Part shown: piece after piece, positions 40,487 through 49,368 of the stretch
Numbering within the stretch: position 1 is the first letter of the stretch
Layout of the letters: each line of letters starts with the position of its first letter
Source of the DNA: an uncultured Myxococcales bacterium
Lineage (GTDB): Bacteria > Myxococcota_A > Polyangia > Polyangiales > Polyangiaceae
Assembly: GCA_937872925.1 (NCBI GenBank)
Contig: CALMUT010000316.1
Location: 62,001-126,000 of the forward strand
DNA length: 64,000 bases
Direction of reading: 5' to 3'
Made by a program: the position numbers and the translations under genes
The notes under the pieces: model-generated
Database searches by the model: none
What the model saw: the letters and a program-made list of their open reading frames with translations, nothing else
Told to the model about the DNA's origin: nothing

Positions 40487-43400
40487 TCAACCACAAATCG
40501 GCGAGTGACCCGTGCCGGCGCTGATGACGTTGTCGGCGGTGCCCAGTGCTTCTCCGGCTTGGCCCAAGAGCCCGGCCAGGCCGCCCAGTCCAGCCAATGC
40601 ACCGAATGCACCTCCCGCCGCGCCACTGGCGGCCGCGCAGCCGAAGTCGTTCCAGTTCGTGGGATCATCCGAGGACGTGCCGCCGGCGATGACTACTGTC
40701 GCGCCGAGGAGCTTCTTGGCCTTGGTCAGCTCCAGAGAAAGCCACGTACCACCCGCGCCGCTGAGCGCGCCCAGAGCGCCGGCCAAGTTGGCAAGCCGGC
40801 CGATCAAGTCAATCATGCCGTTCATCTCGTTTTGGAACGCCTCGGCGTCTTCCCCGCCGCCGGCGCCGCTCTCGAGCACGCCCAAGAGCGCACCCGTCAT
40901 GAAGTCCACCTGCCAGAACGCGACGGGCTCTGCTGCCGTTGGCACCAAGCGAAACGAATCCGTGTAGCCGCTCATCGCCATGCGCCAACGGTCCTGAACT
41001 TCGGGAGACAAGCCCGAGATCACGCTGCCAATGTCGGTAAAGCGTGGCACGAGCGTCAGCGGCACGCCCTTGAGCAGGCTGGCCGTGCTTTTTGCGAACA
41101 GGGCTTGTTCTATCAGAGCAAAACGCGCCGTTGCGTTCATGGACTCGGTCAACGCGCCTCGCGAATCGTCGCTGACGGCCGCGTAGGATCCCCAGGGCAG
41201 TAGATCCACCCGCCGCACCACGCTCTTTTTGCCCCGCGGCATCGCCGAGTGCAGCACCGCGCGCACGTCTGTGGGAAATACCAGAGAACCCGCTTTGGCG
41301 ACGACCGGAGCATGAAGGGCAAACGCGCCCAAGGCCGGCATCGCGGGCGCCTGCAGCACAGCGTCGTAGATTGCGGCGAGATCCGATCCGTGCGTGGCGT
41401 CCCACAGCGGTTCTAAGCCCAAACGCGCGGTGATGAGATCGTCGATCACCTGGGACGCCGTGGGGGCGCCCGCTTCGATGCGCAGCTCAAAGCTGCCCAA
41501 GAAGGCGTCGCTTACTTCCGCGAATTCCGCATCCGTGGTGTCGGCCAACACTTCGCGCCGGCCCGCAAGCACGCGGGTCACGCTGTCGGAACCGTCGCTC
41601 AGGGTCAGCAGCAGACCGCCAAAGCGATTGGGTGGCTTGACCTCCGCCGGTATCGGGACGGTGTAGGGCCCGGTGCCCGAGGCCGTGCCGCCGCGGATGG
41701 AGAGCTTGACGTTGCGGGTGTTTGGGCCGCCGGCGGGCGCGTCGTAACGCAGCAGGTAAGCGTTCTTTTGGCGCGCCGTGATGAAACCGTCGGCGGCAGT
41801 GATCGCCTCGGTCTGAAGGGACACAGAAACAACGATGCCAGCGGTGATGCTCGCCATCTGGTCAAAGGTGTCGGTCGGCGCGGTACCGACGTGCACAAAG
41901 ACGCTCGGAGGCGCGAGGCTCGCAGCGGCCAATGTTTCGGCGTTCGGAGTATCCGTCGCGTCGCCGTCGCTGATGAAGATAATCGTCGTCGCGCCGAGCT
42001 TGGCGGCTTCGCCGAGGGCCTCCCACAGATCCGAACCGAGGGCGTATTGATTGAGCGCTGCCTGTTCGAGCGTGGCGGGGTCGCTCGTCCAAGCGCCGTC
42101 GTTTTTGGAGCCCCCGACGGTTTGGATGCGGAAGCTGGAGCCGGAGAACTTGGCGAGTAGCTGCGTGGCAATGGTCTTCACCAAGGCCGCAGCCTGCGCG
42201 CCGCTGAATTCCGGCGGCAGGCTGGTGGACTTGTCGAGCACGAACACCACTTGCGGATCCGGCGGCTTGTTCTCCAGCAGGCTGAAGACTTGTTCCACGC
42301 CGTCTTCTTCCAGCTTGAACGCGGAAGCGTTCAGACCGTGCACGCTGTTGCCCGCGGCGTCCGTGGCACTGGCGCGCACGTTCACGCGCGGGTAGCCGCT
42401 GGCGGATGCTTGCAGACTGATGCTCTTGACGCTGGCCAGCTTCGCTGGATCCGTTGGCGTGGTGTCCAGCACGACGCCGCCCACGCTGTAGCTGCCATCC
42501 GCCTGCTTCTGAAGCACATCCCCGCTCCGAGTCACGGCCGATCCGACGAAGGTGAACTGTTCTCGCTGAGCCTGGGTCAGGTCGTTGCCGTCCAGGGTCA
42601 ACACGGGGATGAAAGTGCGCAGCTGATCCAACTTGCGGCCGACGACCGTGGCCAGATCCTCCGGCGGCGCCATGCCGATGCGCAGGGAACGCCCCGTCAG
42701 TTCTTCTAGAGGAAACTCGCCGCTGACGAGGTCCACGGGCGTCTTCGGGTCCGCCGAAGCGACCACAGAAAGCGTCGCGGTGAGTTTGGCTAGTTCTTGT
42801 GCAGGCGCGGCAGTGCCGACGCTGGCGGTCGTGCCTGGATCCCCAAAGGCGAGGTCCGGCAAGGCTGGGTTCGCGAGCTTCTTCTCGCTGCCCACAGTCA
42901 CGCGCACGATGGGAATGCTGATCGGCGGCGAGAAGTCGAACGCCTGCGCTTTTGCGTCCGTGGGCAACTGCGCAAGCAGCGCTTGGGCCAGGGTCGTGGC
43001 GGCGGCGTTGTCGGCATCAAGGACGCCTTTCTTCGTGGGCACGTCGATCTTGAGCAGACCAAGCCACTCCGCCACCTTGGCGTCGGGCACCTGCGGGTCG
43101 AAAACTCGGCTGACGCTGCGCAGCAGTACCTTCTTGACGAAGTCGTTGACCTTGGGCGTGGAGACAGCCACCACCTCCGCCTCGAATCCAGCGCGCTTGT
43201 ACAAGTCCGCCAAGAGATCGGCCTTGTCGCGCATCGTGCCCGCGCCGCCTCGCAACGTCCCGCGCAGACCAAAGAGCCGCCCAGTCTCACCGCCGAGAGT
43301 GACTTGCGTGGCAGGCAGGGTCACGATGTGATCGCGCACGAACTCGAAGATGGCGGGGGCGTCCTTTTGCGCAACGAGGGCCTCGGCGCGGGCCACCAAG

Positions 43401-43615
43401 TGATCTGGACTCGTGCGGATCGCCGCGCGGACCTCTTCCCACACTCCGAAGGGAACGCGCGGGCTCGTGCCGCCATCTCCCCCCATGCCTCCGGCGCCGC
43501 CGCCGCCGTCCGGTTGCGGCTTGGCGGAAGATCCGTCGTCACTGCCGCAGGCGGCAACGACCAGAGCGGCCAGCATGAAATCACGTCGCGAGAGATCCCA
43601 AGGGTGCTTCATCAT
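40487..43615 (-). CDS. Tat-exported lipoprotein with von Willebrand A domain
   Basis: The 1042-residue protein starts with a Tat-type signal: SRRDFML, a hydrophobic run and a lipobox VVAAC. After a Gly/Asp linker, residues about 60-200 have a transglutaminase-like look (GGETGRLFGL, DLYKRAGFEAEVVAV). A VWA domain lies near 445-610 with the MIDAS DKSTS near residue 460 and ISDGDATD. The last 400 residues are helical, and end in a Gly/Ala-rich, hydrophobic stretch. VWA domains bind protein partners through a metal ion. It converges with the DUF1566 gene with one base between stops. GGGGAG lies about 12 bases before the ATG. Confidence 0.72.
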   Translation of the reverse strand: MMKHPWDLSRRDFMLAALVVAACGSDDGSSAKPQPDGGGGAGGMGGDGGTSPRVPFGVWEEVRAAIRTSPDHLVARAEALVAQKDAPAIFEFVRDHIVTLPATQVTLGGETGRLFGLRGTLRGGAGTMRDKADLLADLYKRAGFEAEVVAVSTPKVNDFVKKVLLRSVSRVFDPQVPDAKVAEWLGLLKIDVPTKKGVLDADNAAATTLAQALLAQLPTDAKAQAFDFSPPISIPIVRVTVGSEKKLANPALPDLAFGDPGTTASVGTAAPAQELAKLTATLSVVASADPKTPVDLVSGEFPLEELTGRSLRIGMAPPEDLATVVGRKLDQLRTFIPVLTLDGNDLTQAQREQFTFVGSAVTRSGDVLQKQADGSYSVGGVVLDTTPTDPAKLASVKSISLQASASGYPRVNVRASATDAAGNSVHGLNASAFKLEEDGVEQVFSLLENKPPDPQVVFVLDKSTSLPPEFSGAQAAALVKTIATQLLAKFSGSSFRIQTVGGSKNDGAWTSDPATLEQAALNQYALGSDLWEALGEAAKLGATTIIFISDGDATDTPNAETLAAASLAPPSVFVHVGTAPTDTFDQMASITAGIVVSVSLQTEAITAADGFITARQKNAYLLRYDAPAGGPNTRNVKLSIRGGTASGTGPYTVPIPAEVKPPNRFGGLLLTLSDGSDSVTRVLAGRREVLADTTDAEFAEVSDAFLGSFELRIEAGAPTASQVIDDLITARLGLEPLWDATHGSDLAAIYDAVLQAPAMPALGAFALHAPVVAKAGSLVFPTDVRAVLHSAMPRGKKSVVRRVDLLPWGSYAAVSDDSRGALTESMNATARFALIEQALFAKSTASLLKGVPLTLVPRFTDIGSVISGLSPEVQDRWRMAMSGYTDSFRLVPTAAEPVAFWQVDFMTGALLGVLESGAGGGEDAEAFQNEMNGMIDLIGRLANLAGALGALSGAGGTWLSLELTKAKKLLGATVVIAGGTSSDDPTNWNDFGCAAASGAAGGAFGALAGLGGLAGLLGQAGEALGTADNVISAGTGHSPICG

Positions 43616-43782
43616 TCACACTTACTCCCCGCCCGGGCGCGCCCTTCCTGGGTCAGCGCTGGGTGGAAGCATGAGCTTTTGCCTGGATCCCCGCGGATTT
43701 CAACGTTGCCGTCGCTTTGATCAAGGAATGCTCAGCTTCGGCTCAGACTTGGGAACGCAAAGGTATCCCTGCGGGGCTGGCC

Positions 43783-44565
43783 CTACAGGAACATCCCGCC
43801 GGAAACCTCGATTCGCTGGCCAGTGATCCAGCCTGCGGCCGGCGTGCAGAGCATCGCGACCACGCCGCCGACGTCCTCGGCCACGCCCATTCTGCCCAGC
43901 GCGGTCACACTCGAAATGTATCCGCGCATCGCGGGGTTGTGTTCGAGGGCAGCAGCGTTGAAGTCGGTGTCGAGGGCGCCGGGGGAGATGGCGTTGGCGG
44001 TGATGCCCCGCGGGCCGAGCTCGGTGCCCAGGTAAGCCATGTAGCGTTCCAAAGCCGCCTTGAGGCTGCCGTAGACACTCATTCCGGCGAGGGAAAAGCG
44101 ACTGAGACCGGAACCGATGGCAATGATGCGTCCGCCGTCGTTGAGTCGCGGCAGCAGGGCTTGGGTGAGAAAGACGACGCTCTTGAAGTTGGTGTCGACG
44201 ACACGGTCGAACTCGGCCTCGGTGATCGCGCCGACGGGCTGGTGCGAGGACACGCCCGCGTTGTTGACGAGGATGTCCAAGCCTTCGGTGCGCCATTCGG
44301 TCAGGACCTTGCCGACGCCTTCGACGAGGCTGTCGATCTGATCGGTGCCAGCGAGATCGACTTGCAGCGCACGGGCGCGGCGGTCGGCTTTCTGGATCTG
44401 CCGGACGACTTCTTCCGCCGCGTCGGCCTGGGAGCGGTAGGTGAGGATGACGTCGGCGCCGGCTTCGGCGAGGCGCAGGGCGATATCGCGACCGACGCCG
44501 CGACTGCCGCCGGTAACGAGGGCGATCTTCTGTTGGAGATGGGTCTCGGAGGCTTTCGTGTTCAT
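43783..44565 (-). CDS. SDR-family oxidoreductase
   Basis: The 260-residue protein is a classical short-chain dehydrogenase/reductase. Cofactor motif TGGSRGVG at 18-25, NNAG at 101-104, catalytic Ser152, Tyr165 and Lys169 (YGSLK) are all present. ATG 44565 with AGGAG before it is preferred to 44604. The Arg after the Gly-rich loop suggests NADPH. It is divergent from a LysR regulator gene, the usual target-regulator layout. Confidence 0.88.
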   Translation of the reverse strand: MNTKASETHLQQKIALVTGGSRGVGRDIALRLAEAGADVILTYRSQADAAEEVVRQIQKADRRARALQVDLAGTDQIDSLVEGVGKVLTEWRTEGLDILVNNAGVSSHQPVGAITEAEFDRVVDTNFKSVVFLTQALLPRLNDGGRIIAIGSGLSRFSLAGMSVYGSLKAALERYMAYLGTELGPRGITANAISPGALDTDFNAAALEHNPAMRGYISSVTALGRMGVAEDVGGVVAMLCTPAAGWITGQRIEVSGGMFL

Positions 44566-44659
44566 GGTTGGCTCCTGTGGGCGGTGGGTTGGAGTGGCCG
44601 CCACGCCGGAGAAGCTATTGCATGCCGTCTGCGCACGGTAGAGCTGGCCTTGTCATCCA

Positions 44660-44682
44660 CTACATGCAAAAATCGCATGTAG
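44660..44682. promoter_or_regulatory. LysR-type operator between SDR and LysR genes
   Basis: A perfect inverted repeat CTACATGC (44660-44667), seven-base spacer AAAAATC, GCATGTAG (44675-44682). It contains the T-N11-A pattern typical of LysR-family sites and lies in the divergent intergenic region. It overlaps the likely LysR start codon, so autoregulation and control of the SDR gene are both plausible. Confidence 0.75.
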
Positions 44683-45605
44683 TGACCCTGGCTCAACCAG
44701 ATTCCGATGAGCGCGTGTTCCTGCGGATCGTCGAGACCGGCAGCCTCAAGGCGGCCGCGCAGCAGCTCGAAACCGATCCGTCCGTCGTGAGTCGGCGCCT
44801 CGCCGCGCTCGAAGCGCGCCTTGGGCAACAGTTGCTCCGGCGCTCCACTCGGGGTTCGACGCCAACCGAGGTCGGCGCTCGGTACTACGAGGGCCTAGCG
44901 CAGATCGTCGCGCAACAGGACGCCCTTGAGGCGGATGTGGCCATGGCCGCCGATGAGCCCGAAGGGCACTTGCGGGTGACCGCGCCGCCAGAGTTCGGCG
45001 TGCGCTTCGTAGTGCCGGTGCTCGAAGAGCTGGAGTGCCAGCATCCGAGGCTCAGCGTGGAGCTCTCGTTGGGTACGGGATTCTTGGATCTGGCTTCCTC
45101 GGACATCGACGTGGCGATTCGCATTGGCACGTTGCCGGACTCTGCGTTGCGGGTTCGACGCCTCGGGCTCGTGCCACGGGTACTCGTCGCATCTCCGGCG
45201 TACCTCAAGAACCACGGCACGCCGAAGCTGGCAGCGGATCTTTCGACCCACCGCTTCCTCGGCTACTTGAACCCGGGCGCGAGCCCCACGCTGCGCACGA
45301 AGACCTCCGAAGGCCAGAGCCGCGAGGTGCGTGTGCCGCGGCCAGAATTCACAGTCAACAGCATCGCCACCTTGGTGCGTATGGTCGAAGCAGGGCGCGG
45401 AGTATTTCTGGGACCACTCTGGGCGTTTGCAGAGTCTCTGCGCAGCGGAAGAGTGCGGTCGCTTCTGGCGGACCATGATTTCGAAGCCTATCCCGCACAA
45501 GCGCTGTACCGCAGTCGGCGCTACGTTCCGGCGAAGACCCGGGTGTTCATCGAAGCGATGGCCCAACGGGTCGCCGCGGAGGAGAGCCTAGACGCCGTCG
45601 GCTAA
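44664..45605 (+). CDS. LysR-family transcriptional regulator
   Basis: The protein of about 313 residues has an N-terminal winged helix-turn-helix (FLRIVETGSLKAAAQQLETD, then PSVVSRRLAALEARLGQQLL) and a LysR substrate-binding domain (LRVTAPPEFGVRFVVPVLEE). ATG 44664 is used, but it lies inside the operator-like palindrome; GTG 44682 directly after it is a good alternative. It is divergent from the SDR gene, which it probably controls. Confidence 0.85.
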   Translation: MQKSHVVTLAQPDSDERVFLRIVETGSLKAAAQQLETDPSVVSRRLAALEARLGQQLLRRSTRGSTPTEVGARYYEGLAQIVAQQDALEADVAMAADEPEGHLRVTAPPEFGVRFVVPVLEELECQHPRLSVELSLGTGFLDLASSDIDVAIRIGTLPDSALRVRRLGLVPRVLVASPAYLKNHGTPKLAADLSTHRFLGYLNPGASPTLRTKTSEGQSREVRVPRPEFTVNSIATLVRMVEAGRGVFLGPLWAFAESLRSGRVRSLLADHDFEAYPAQALYRSRRYVPAKTRVFIEAMAQRVAAEESLDAVG

Positions 45606-45636
45606 TGTCCGCGGCGCCTCGGGCGCAGCAGGCGCT

Positions 45637-45954
45637 CTATTCCGGTTCGGGTTCGTCCCCGCAAGGACCCCACTCGCCGTCCGTGCATGTCTCCACGCCC
45701 ACGAAGCAGTTGTTGACTTGGCCGTGGGAGGGCAGCGCCCGCTTGCAGCTGCGCTGGCTACCTTCGACGCATTCGGCGAGGACGGTCGTGTCCGGCGTCG
45801 CGTCCGGTGTCGCGTCATCGGAGTCGGCAGCCGCATCAGGTGCTTCTGCGACAATGACATCTGCTTCGAGTTCAGCCGCGGGCGAGGGACGCTCAGCCGG
45901 GCCGCACGCTGGCAGCCCGAGTAGCAGCAGCACTGAGGCAACCGCGGGTCGCAT
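45637..45954 (-). CDS. Small lipoprotein with Cys-rich C-terminus
   Basis: The 105-residue protein has a lipobox (LGLPAC), an Ala/Asp/Thr-rich linker, and a Cys-rich end with CVEGSQRSC, NNCFVGVETC and WGPCGDE. That end resembles a short Cys-knot-like block often seen in myxobacterial lipoproteins. It converges with the LysR gene. Function unknown. Confidence 0.6.
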   Translation of the reverse strand: MRPAVASVLLLLGLPACGPAERPSPAAELEADVIVAEAPDAAADSDDATPDATPDTTVLAECVEGSQRSCKRALPSHGQVNNCFVGVETCTDGEWGPCGDEPEPE

Positions 45955-46000
45955 GCTCGTTTGGAACGGACGGTCCCGCTATTCCTTGAGCGGTGGACCG

Positions 46001-48313
46001 CTATTCCGCCGGCTGGCAGCTTGCTTCGAGGTTCCAGGCGTGCAGCACCGGCGCACTCAGTAGATCCGTGGAGGGTTTGAGCGCGGACCGCACGCGAACG
46101 AAGCGGTTTCCTTGGGGGCGCGACATACTGGCGAAGGTCTGCGCGACCACGGCGGAACCGTTTCGGGTATCTGTGGGGCTCGTTCGTGCGATGGCGGGCG
46201 TGCCGCTCAGGGCGCCAGGGCCTGGCGGGTTGGTGAATCGGATGGCGTCTTCAGGTGCCGTGTCCAGCCCGGCCAGGGTCGGCGCTGTTCTCACGTAGAA
46301 CTCGATGCTCGAATTGCTTGGCGTCGTGGTCGTCCAGGACCAGCTGCCCCAGACGGGTTTGGTGCCGTAAGGACACGCATCGTTTGCGTCGTAGTCTCGA
46401 ATGAAGTTGCCCGCCGAAAACGTTGGCGGCGGGGGCGGCGGGATCGTCGGCTGGGTTTGAATGGTCGCGGTTTGGGATGACCAACGGAAGTTGTCCATCA
46501 GCACCGTCGAATCCCAGACGTTGTCACCCGTATCCCAGATCGAGAAGTGCAGCGTGATCACCTCGCCGGGGTTCACCGGGGCGGTGGTCGTGAGCCAGCC
46601 CGTGGCGCCTCCGCACATTCCGTTGGGGGAGTAGCCGTAGTTGTTGCAGTTCCCCGAGAAGCCCGTGCCGTCCAAGAGCGGGTGGGAGGTCTGCGTTGGG
46701 TTCGTGGGAATGCTGAAGAAGCCGACGTTGACGCTCACCGGGTTGTTGGAGGCATCGAAGGAGATGTTCTTGTCAGCAAACGGGTTCAATGCGCCGTAGT
46801 AGAGCGCGATGTAGGAGTCGTTGTAGGCGGTGCAGATCCATTCCGAGTATTCGGTCGAGAAGAAGTTGAAGTCGTAGGCGAAGGACTTTGCGTTAGTTGG
46901 AGCACGGATCTGCAGCTTGTAGCCGCAGGAATCTCGAGCTGCAGAGCCGTTTGGACAGCCGGCGGCGTTCTTCGGAAAGCCTGCGGGCGGGGTGGCGAAC
47001 GTGCCAGCGTTGTAGCTCGCGAATTGGCCGCTCGGGTTCACGTAACCTGGGTCGTTGGTGTCCCGAGCAGTCCCCGAGGAGAAGACGGCCATGCGCTGAC
47101 CGGCCTTAGGGAAGTTGCCATTGCCGAACTGGGATGTGATGGCACGCTGCAAAGTGTTGCTGCACGCGGTTGTGCCGTTCGCTTGAACCAGGCTGTCGCT
47201 GAGCACGCCCCAGGTCTTGGCGCTGCCGCTGGCACTCGCAGAGCTGAAGCGGCAGATGTCGATGGCTTTGGCGTAGTTGTTGGTTGTATTGGTGGAAAAG
47301 GGCAGCCCCACGTCGCAGCCCGTGGGCTCATCGTCGGCGGTGCCGCTGCAATCGTCGTCTAGACCGTTTCCTGGGAAGTCGTAGGCGCCCGGGTTCACAA
47401 GCGGATTGCAGTCTTTGCAGTCGCCTTGAGTGAATGAGTAGCCGTCGCCATCGTGATCTGTCGAGTCGGCGTAGCAGAAGACGCATTGCCCTGCCGTGTT
47501 GATGGCGCAGGACGACCCCGGGCAGTTCGCCGTAATGGCGTTAACGCACGCACCGGTCCACGCACCTGTGCAACAACTCGGCAAGGCGGCGCAGACAGCG
47601 GAGACGCAGCTCGGAGAGATTGCGTCGCAACCGGCGCTCAGTTTGCTGCCGGTTTGGCAGATATGGTGGGCGCAGGTTCCGCTCGTCCCGCCGCTGCAGC
47701 TCGACGCGGGCGGAGGCCCGCCCGTGCTGGGTACGGTCAGACCGCCGTCGGTCACCACCACGCCGCCATCGCTACTGCCGAGGCCAGTTGGATCGTCCGG
47801 CCAGGTCTTGCAATACGGGTCGCAGGGATTCGCGGCGCAGGTCGTAGGAGCGCCCAGGGACTTGGAGCTCTGTTTGGGGTCGCCACCGGGGAGCAAAGTG
47901 ACGGAGTTGTTGATGATGCACTCGCCGTAGAGTCCGCCGTCGCAGACGGTCTCGCCGTGGCCACAGGTGATTTGGTTGCCGACCTTGCTTTGCACCTGGC
48001 CGCAGGCGGCCCGTTCGCCCTGGGTGGTGCATGGGCAGCCGGGGCGAGGTGGGTTGCAGGCGTAGCATTCGTTGCCACTGTTCGGGTCCGAGTCGTCGCA
48101 GTCGGCACCGGCGGCGCAGCCCTCGCCGAAGCCATCCTGGTCCTTGTCGCTGCACGCGGCTGAGCCGCCGTCGAAGTCCGCGAGGCCGGGGAGCCCGTCC
48201 TGGCCGCTACAACCCGTGGGCATGGACAGCGCGACGGCGCTGGCGGACGTGAGTGTCCACAGGAAGATCCAGCGAAGGCGGTCGACCATGCGTGTTGGCT
48301 GTTGCGCTTTCAT
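46001..48313 (-). CDS. Secreted MopE-motif and choice-of-anchor-L protein
   Basis: The 770-residue protein starts at ATG 48313. It has a lipoprotein-like signal ending SMPTGC. Two MopE-type metal-binding blocks are present (DKDQDGFGEGC with ADCDDSDPN near 45-75, and DHDGDGYSFTQGDCKDCN with GLDDDCSGTADD near 270-310). A Cys-rich middle lies between. From about residue 335 a choice-of-anchor-L-type domain follows: AYDFNFFSTEYSEWICTAYN, YIALYYG, DTGDNVWDSTVLMDNF. The last part is beta-rich and ends with LEASCQPAE. In Methylococcus MopE binds copper, and the anchor-L fold is common in surface proteins. It follows the gene at 48322-49197 by eight bases, so the two form an operon. Confidence 0.75.
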   Translation of the reverse strand: MKAQQPTRMVDRLRWIFLWTLTSASAVALSMPTGCSGQDGLPGLADFDGGSAACSDKDQDGFGEGCAAGADCDDSDPNSGNECYACNPPRPGCPCTTQGERAACGQVQSKVGNQITCGHGETVCDGGLYGECIINNSVTLLPGGDPKQSSKSLGAPTTCAANPCDPYCKTWPDDPTGLGSSDGGVVVTDGGLTVPSTGGPPPASSCSGGTSGTCAHHICQTGSKLSAGCDAISPSCVSAVCAALPSCCTGAWTGACVNAITANCPGSSCAINTAGQCVFCYADSTDHDGDGYSFTQGDCKDCNPLVNPGAYDFPGNGLDDDCSGTADDEPTGCDVGLPFSTNTTNNYAKAIDICRFSSASASGSAKTWGVLSDSLVQANGTTACSNTLQRAITSQFGNGNFPKAGQRMAVFSSGTARDTNDPGYVNPSGQFASYNAGTFATPPAGFPKNAAGCPNGSAARDSCGYKLQIRAPTNAKSFAYDFNFFSTEYSEWICTAYNDSYIALYYGALNPFADKNISFDASNNPVSVNVGFFSIPTNPTQTSHPLLDGTGFSGNCNNYGYSPNGMCGGATGWLTTTAPVNPGEVITLHFSIWDTGDNVWDSTVLMDNFRWSSQTATIQTQPTIPPPPPPTFSAGNFIRDYDANDACPYGTKPVWGSWSWTTTTPSNSSIEFYVRTAPTLAGLDTAPEDAIRFTNPPGPGALSGTPAIARTSPTDTRNGSAVVAQTFASMSRPQGNRFVRVRSALKPSTDLLSAPVLHAWNLEASCQPAE

Positions 48314-48321
48314 GGAGTTCC

Positions 48322-49197
48322 TCAGAGCGACGCAAAGTCGAAGTCGGTGGATTCCCCTGTGAACACCAGACGCAGGTTCCAGCCGATGCTGCCTCCGTCC
48401 GGAGTCTGACCGCCGCTGGAAGACCCGCCGGCAATCGCTCCGAGGGTCGTGGTGCCACCCGGAAGATCCAGGGCGAGTCCGCCCTGCGAGCTCGGGATCA
48501 CCGCCGTGAGCTGCGCGAGCATCGTGCTGCATTGGTTGCTCGTCACGACGGACAGGTCGATGTTGTTGAGTTCAATGTCCTTGAACCCGGTCTGGTCTTT
48601 GATGCGTAGCCAGCCTTGGCCCTGACTGGCGGTGCTCGCGAAGCCGCCAACGGCGATGTTTGCGGGAACGAATATTGGCTTCTTTCCCACAAGAAATCCC
48701 GGCGGCTGGCTGCCGACGGGCGCCTCGGTGGCGCTGGCTGCAACGCTCGCGCTGCCGCCCTTCATGGCGAGCACGACAGTAACCGGGTGCTCGGTGTAAT
48801 CGTAGGTGAGCGGACCCAAGGCGCTGGCGAGCCCCTTCGGAGTCGGGAACACAAAGGACGCGCCGGTGGCCCAGAACGCCATGGATCTGTCGCAGGCAGT
48901 GTCAATGGGCGGGACACCGCCGTCATTGCCGCCACTACCTGCCCCAGCATCGAAGGTGCCAACGCCCCCGGTTCCCGCCGAGCCCGCGGCGCCCCCGCCC
49001 CCCGCGCTTGCGCCGATCCCCCCACTGGCCGCGTCGGCGCTTCCGCCGCTTCCGCTGCTGCTCAGCCCCGTTCCGCCGCCTGCGGCAGACTGAGGTCTGC
49101 CGTCACCATTTCCGCACCCAAGGGCCAGGCCGACGCTGGTCGTTGCCACGGTCGCCAGCAGCACAAAGCGGCCCCCGAGGGTCGCATGATTGGTCAT
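48322..49197 (-). CDS. Lipoprotein with Gly-rich linker, unknown function
   Basis: The 291-residue protein has a lipobox (LALGC), a long Gly/Ala/Ser linker to about residue 95, then a domain of about 190 residues without a clear family: TGASFVFPTPKGLASALGPL, LDLSVVTSNQCSTMLAQL-like blocks and FTGESTDFDFASL at the end. It begins the operon with the MopE/choice-of-anchor-L gene, eight bases apart, so it is likely a partner at the surface. ATG 49197 is clear. Confidence 0.6.
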   Translation of the reverse strand: MTNHATLGGRFVLLATVATTSVGLALGCGNGDGRPQSAAGGGTGLSSSGSGGSADAASGGIGASAGGGGAAGSAGTGGVGTFDAGAGSGGNDGGVPPIDTACDRSMAFWATGASFVFPTPKGLASALGPLTYDYTEHPVTVVLAMKGGSASVAASATEAPVGSQPPGFLVGKKPIFVPANIAVGGFASTASQGQGWLRIKDQTGFKDIELNNIDLSVVTSNQCSTMLAQLTAVIPSSQGGLALDLPGGTTTLGAIAGGSSSGGQTPDGGSIGWNLRLVFTGESTDFDFASL

Positions 49198-49368
49198 GGA
49201 CTTCTTCGCCTAAGCAGGACGCGTGCCGGCGCGGGCTGAGTCGGCTTCCCTCGGTAGCGCCGTTCGTGACCGAAAGACCGTCGCGCAGAGGGTTCAGAAT
49301 CGGACTGCGTGCGATTCATGTTGCTCGGTCGCTGAATGTCGCGGGCTTGGCTGGCCACGGAGGCAGTC

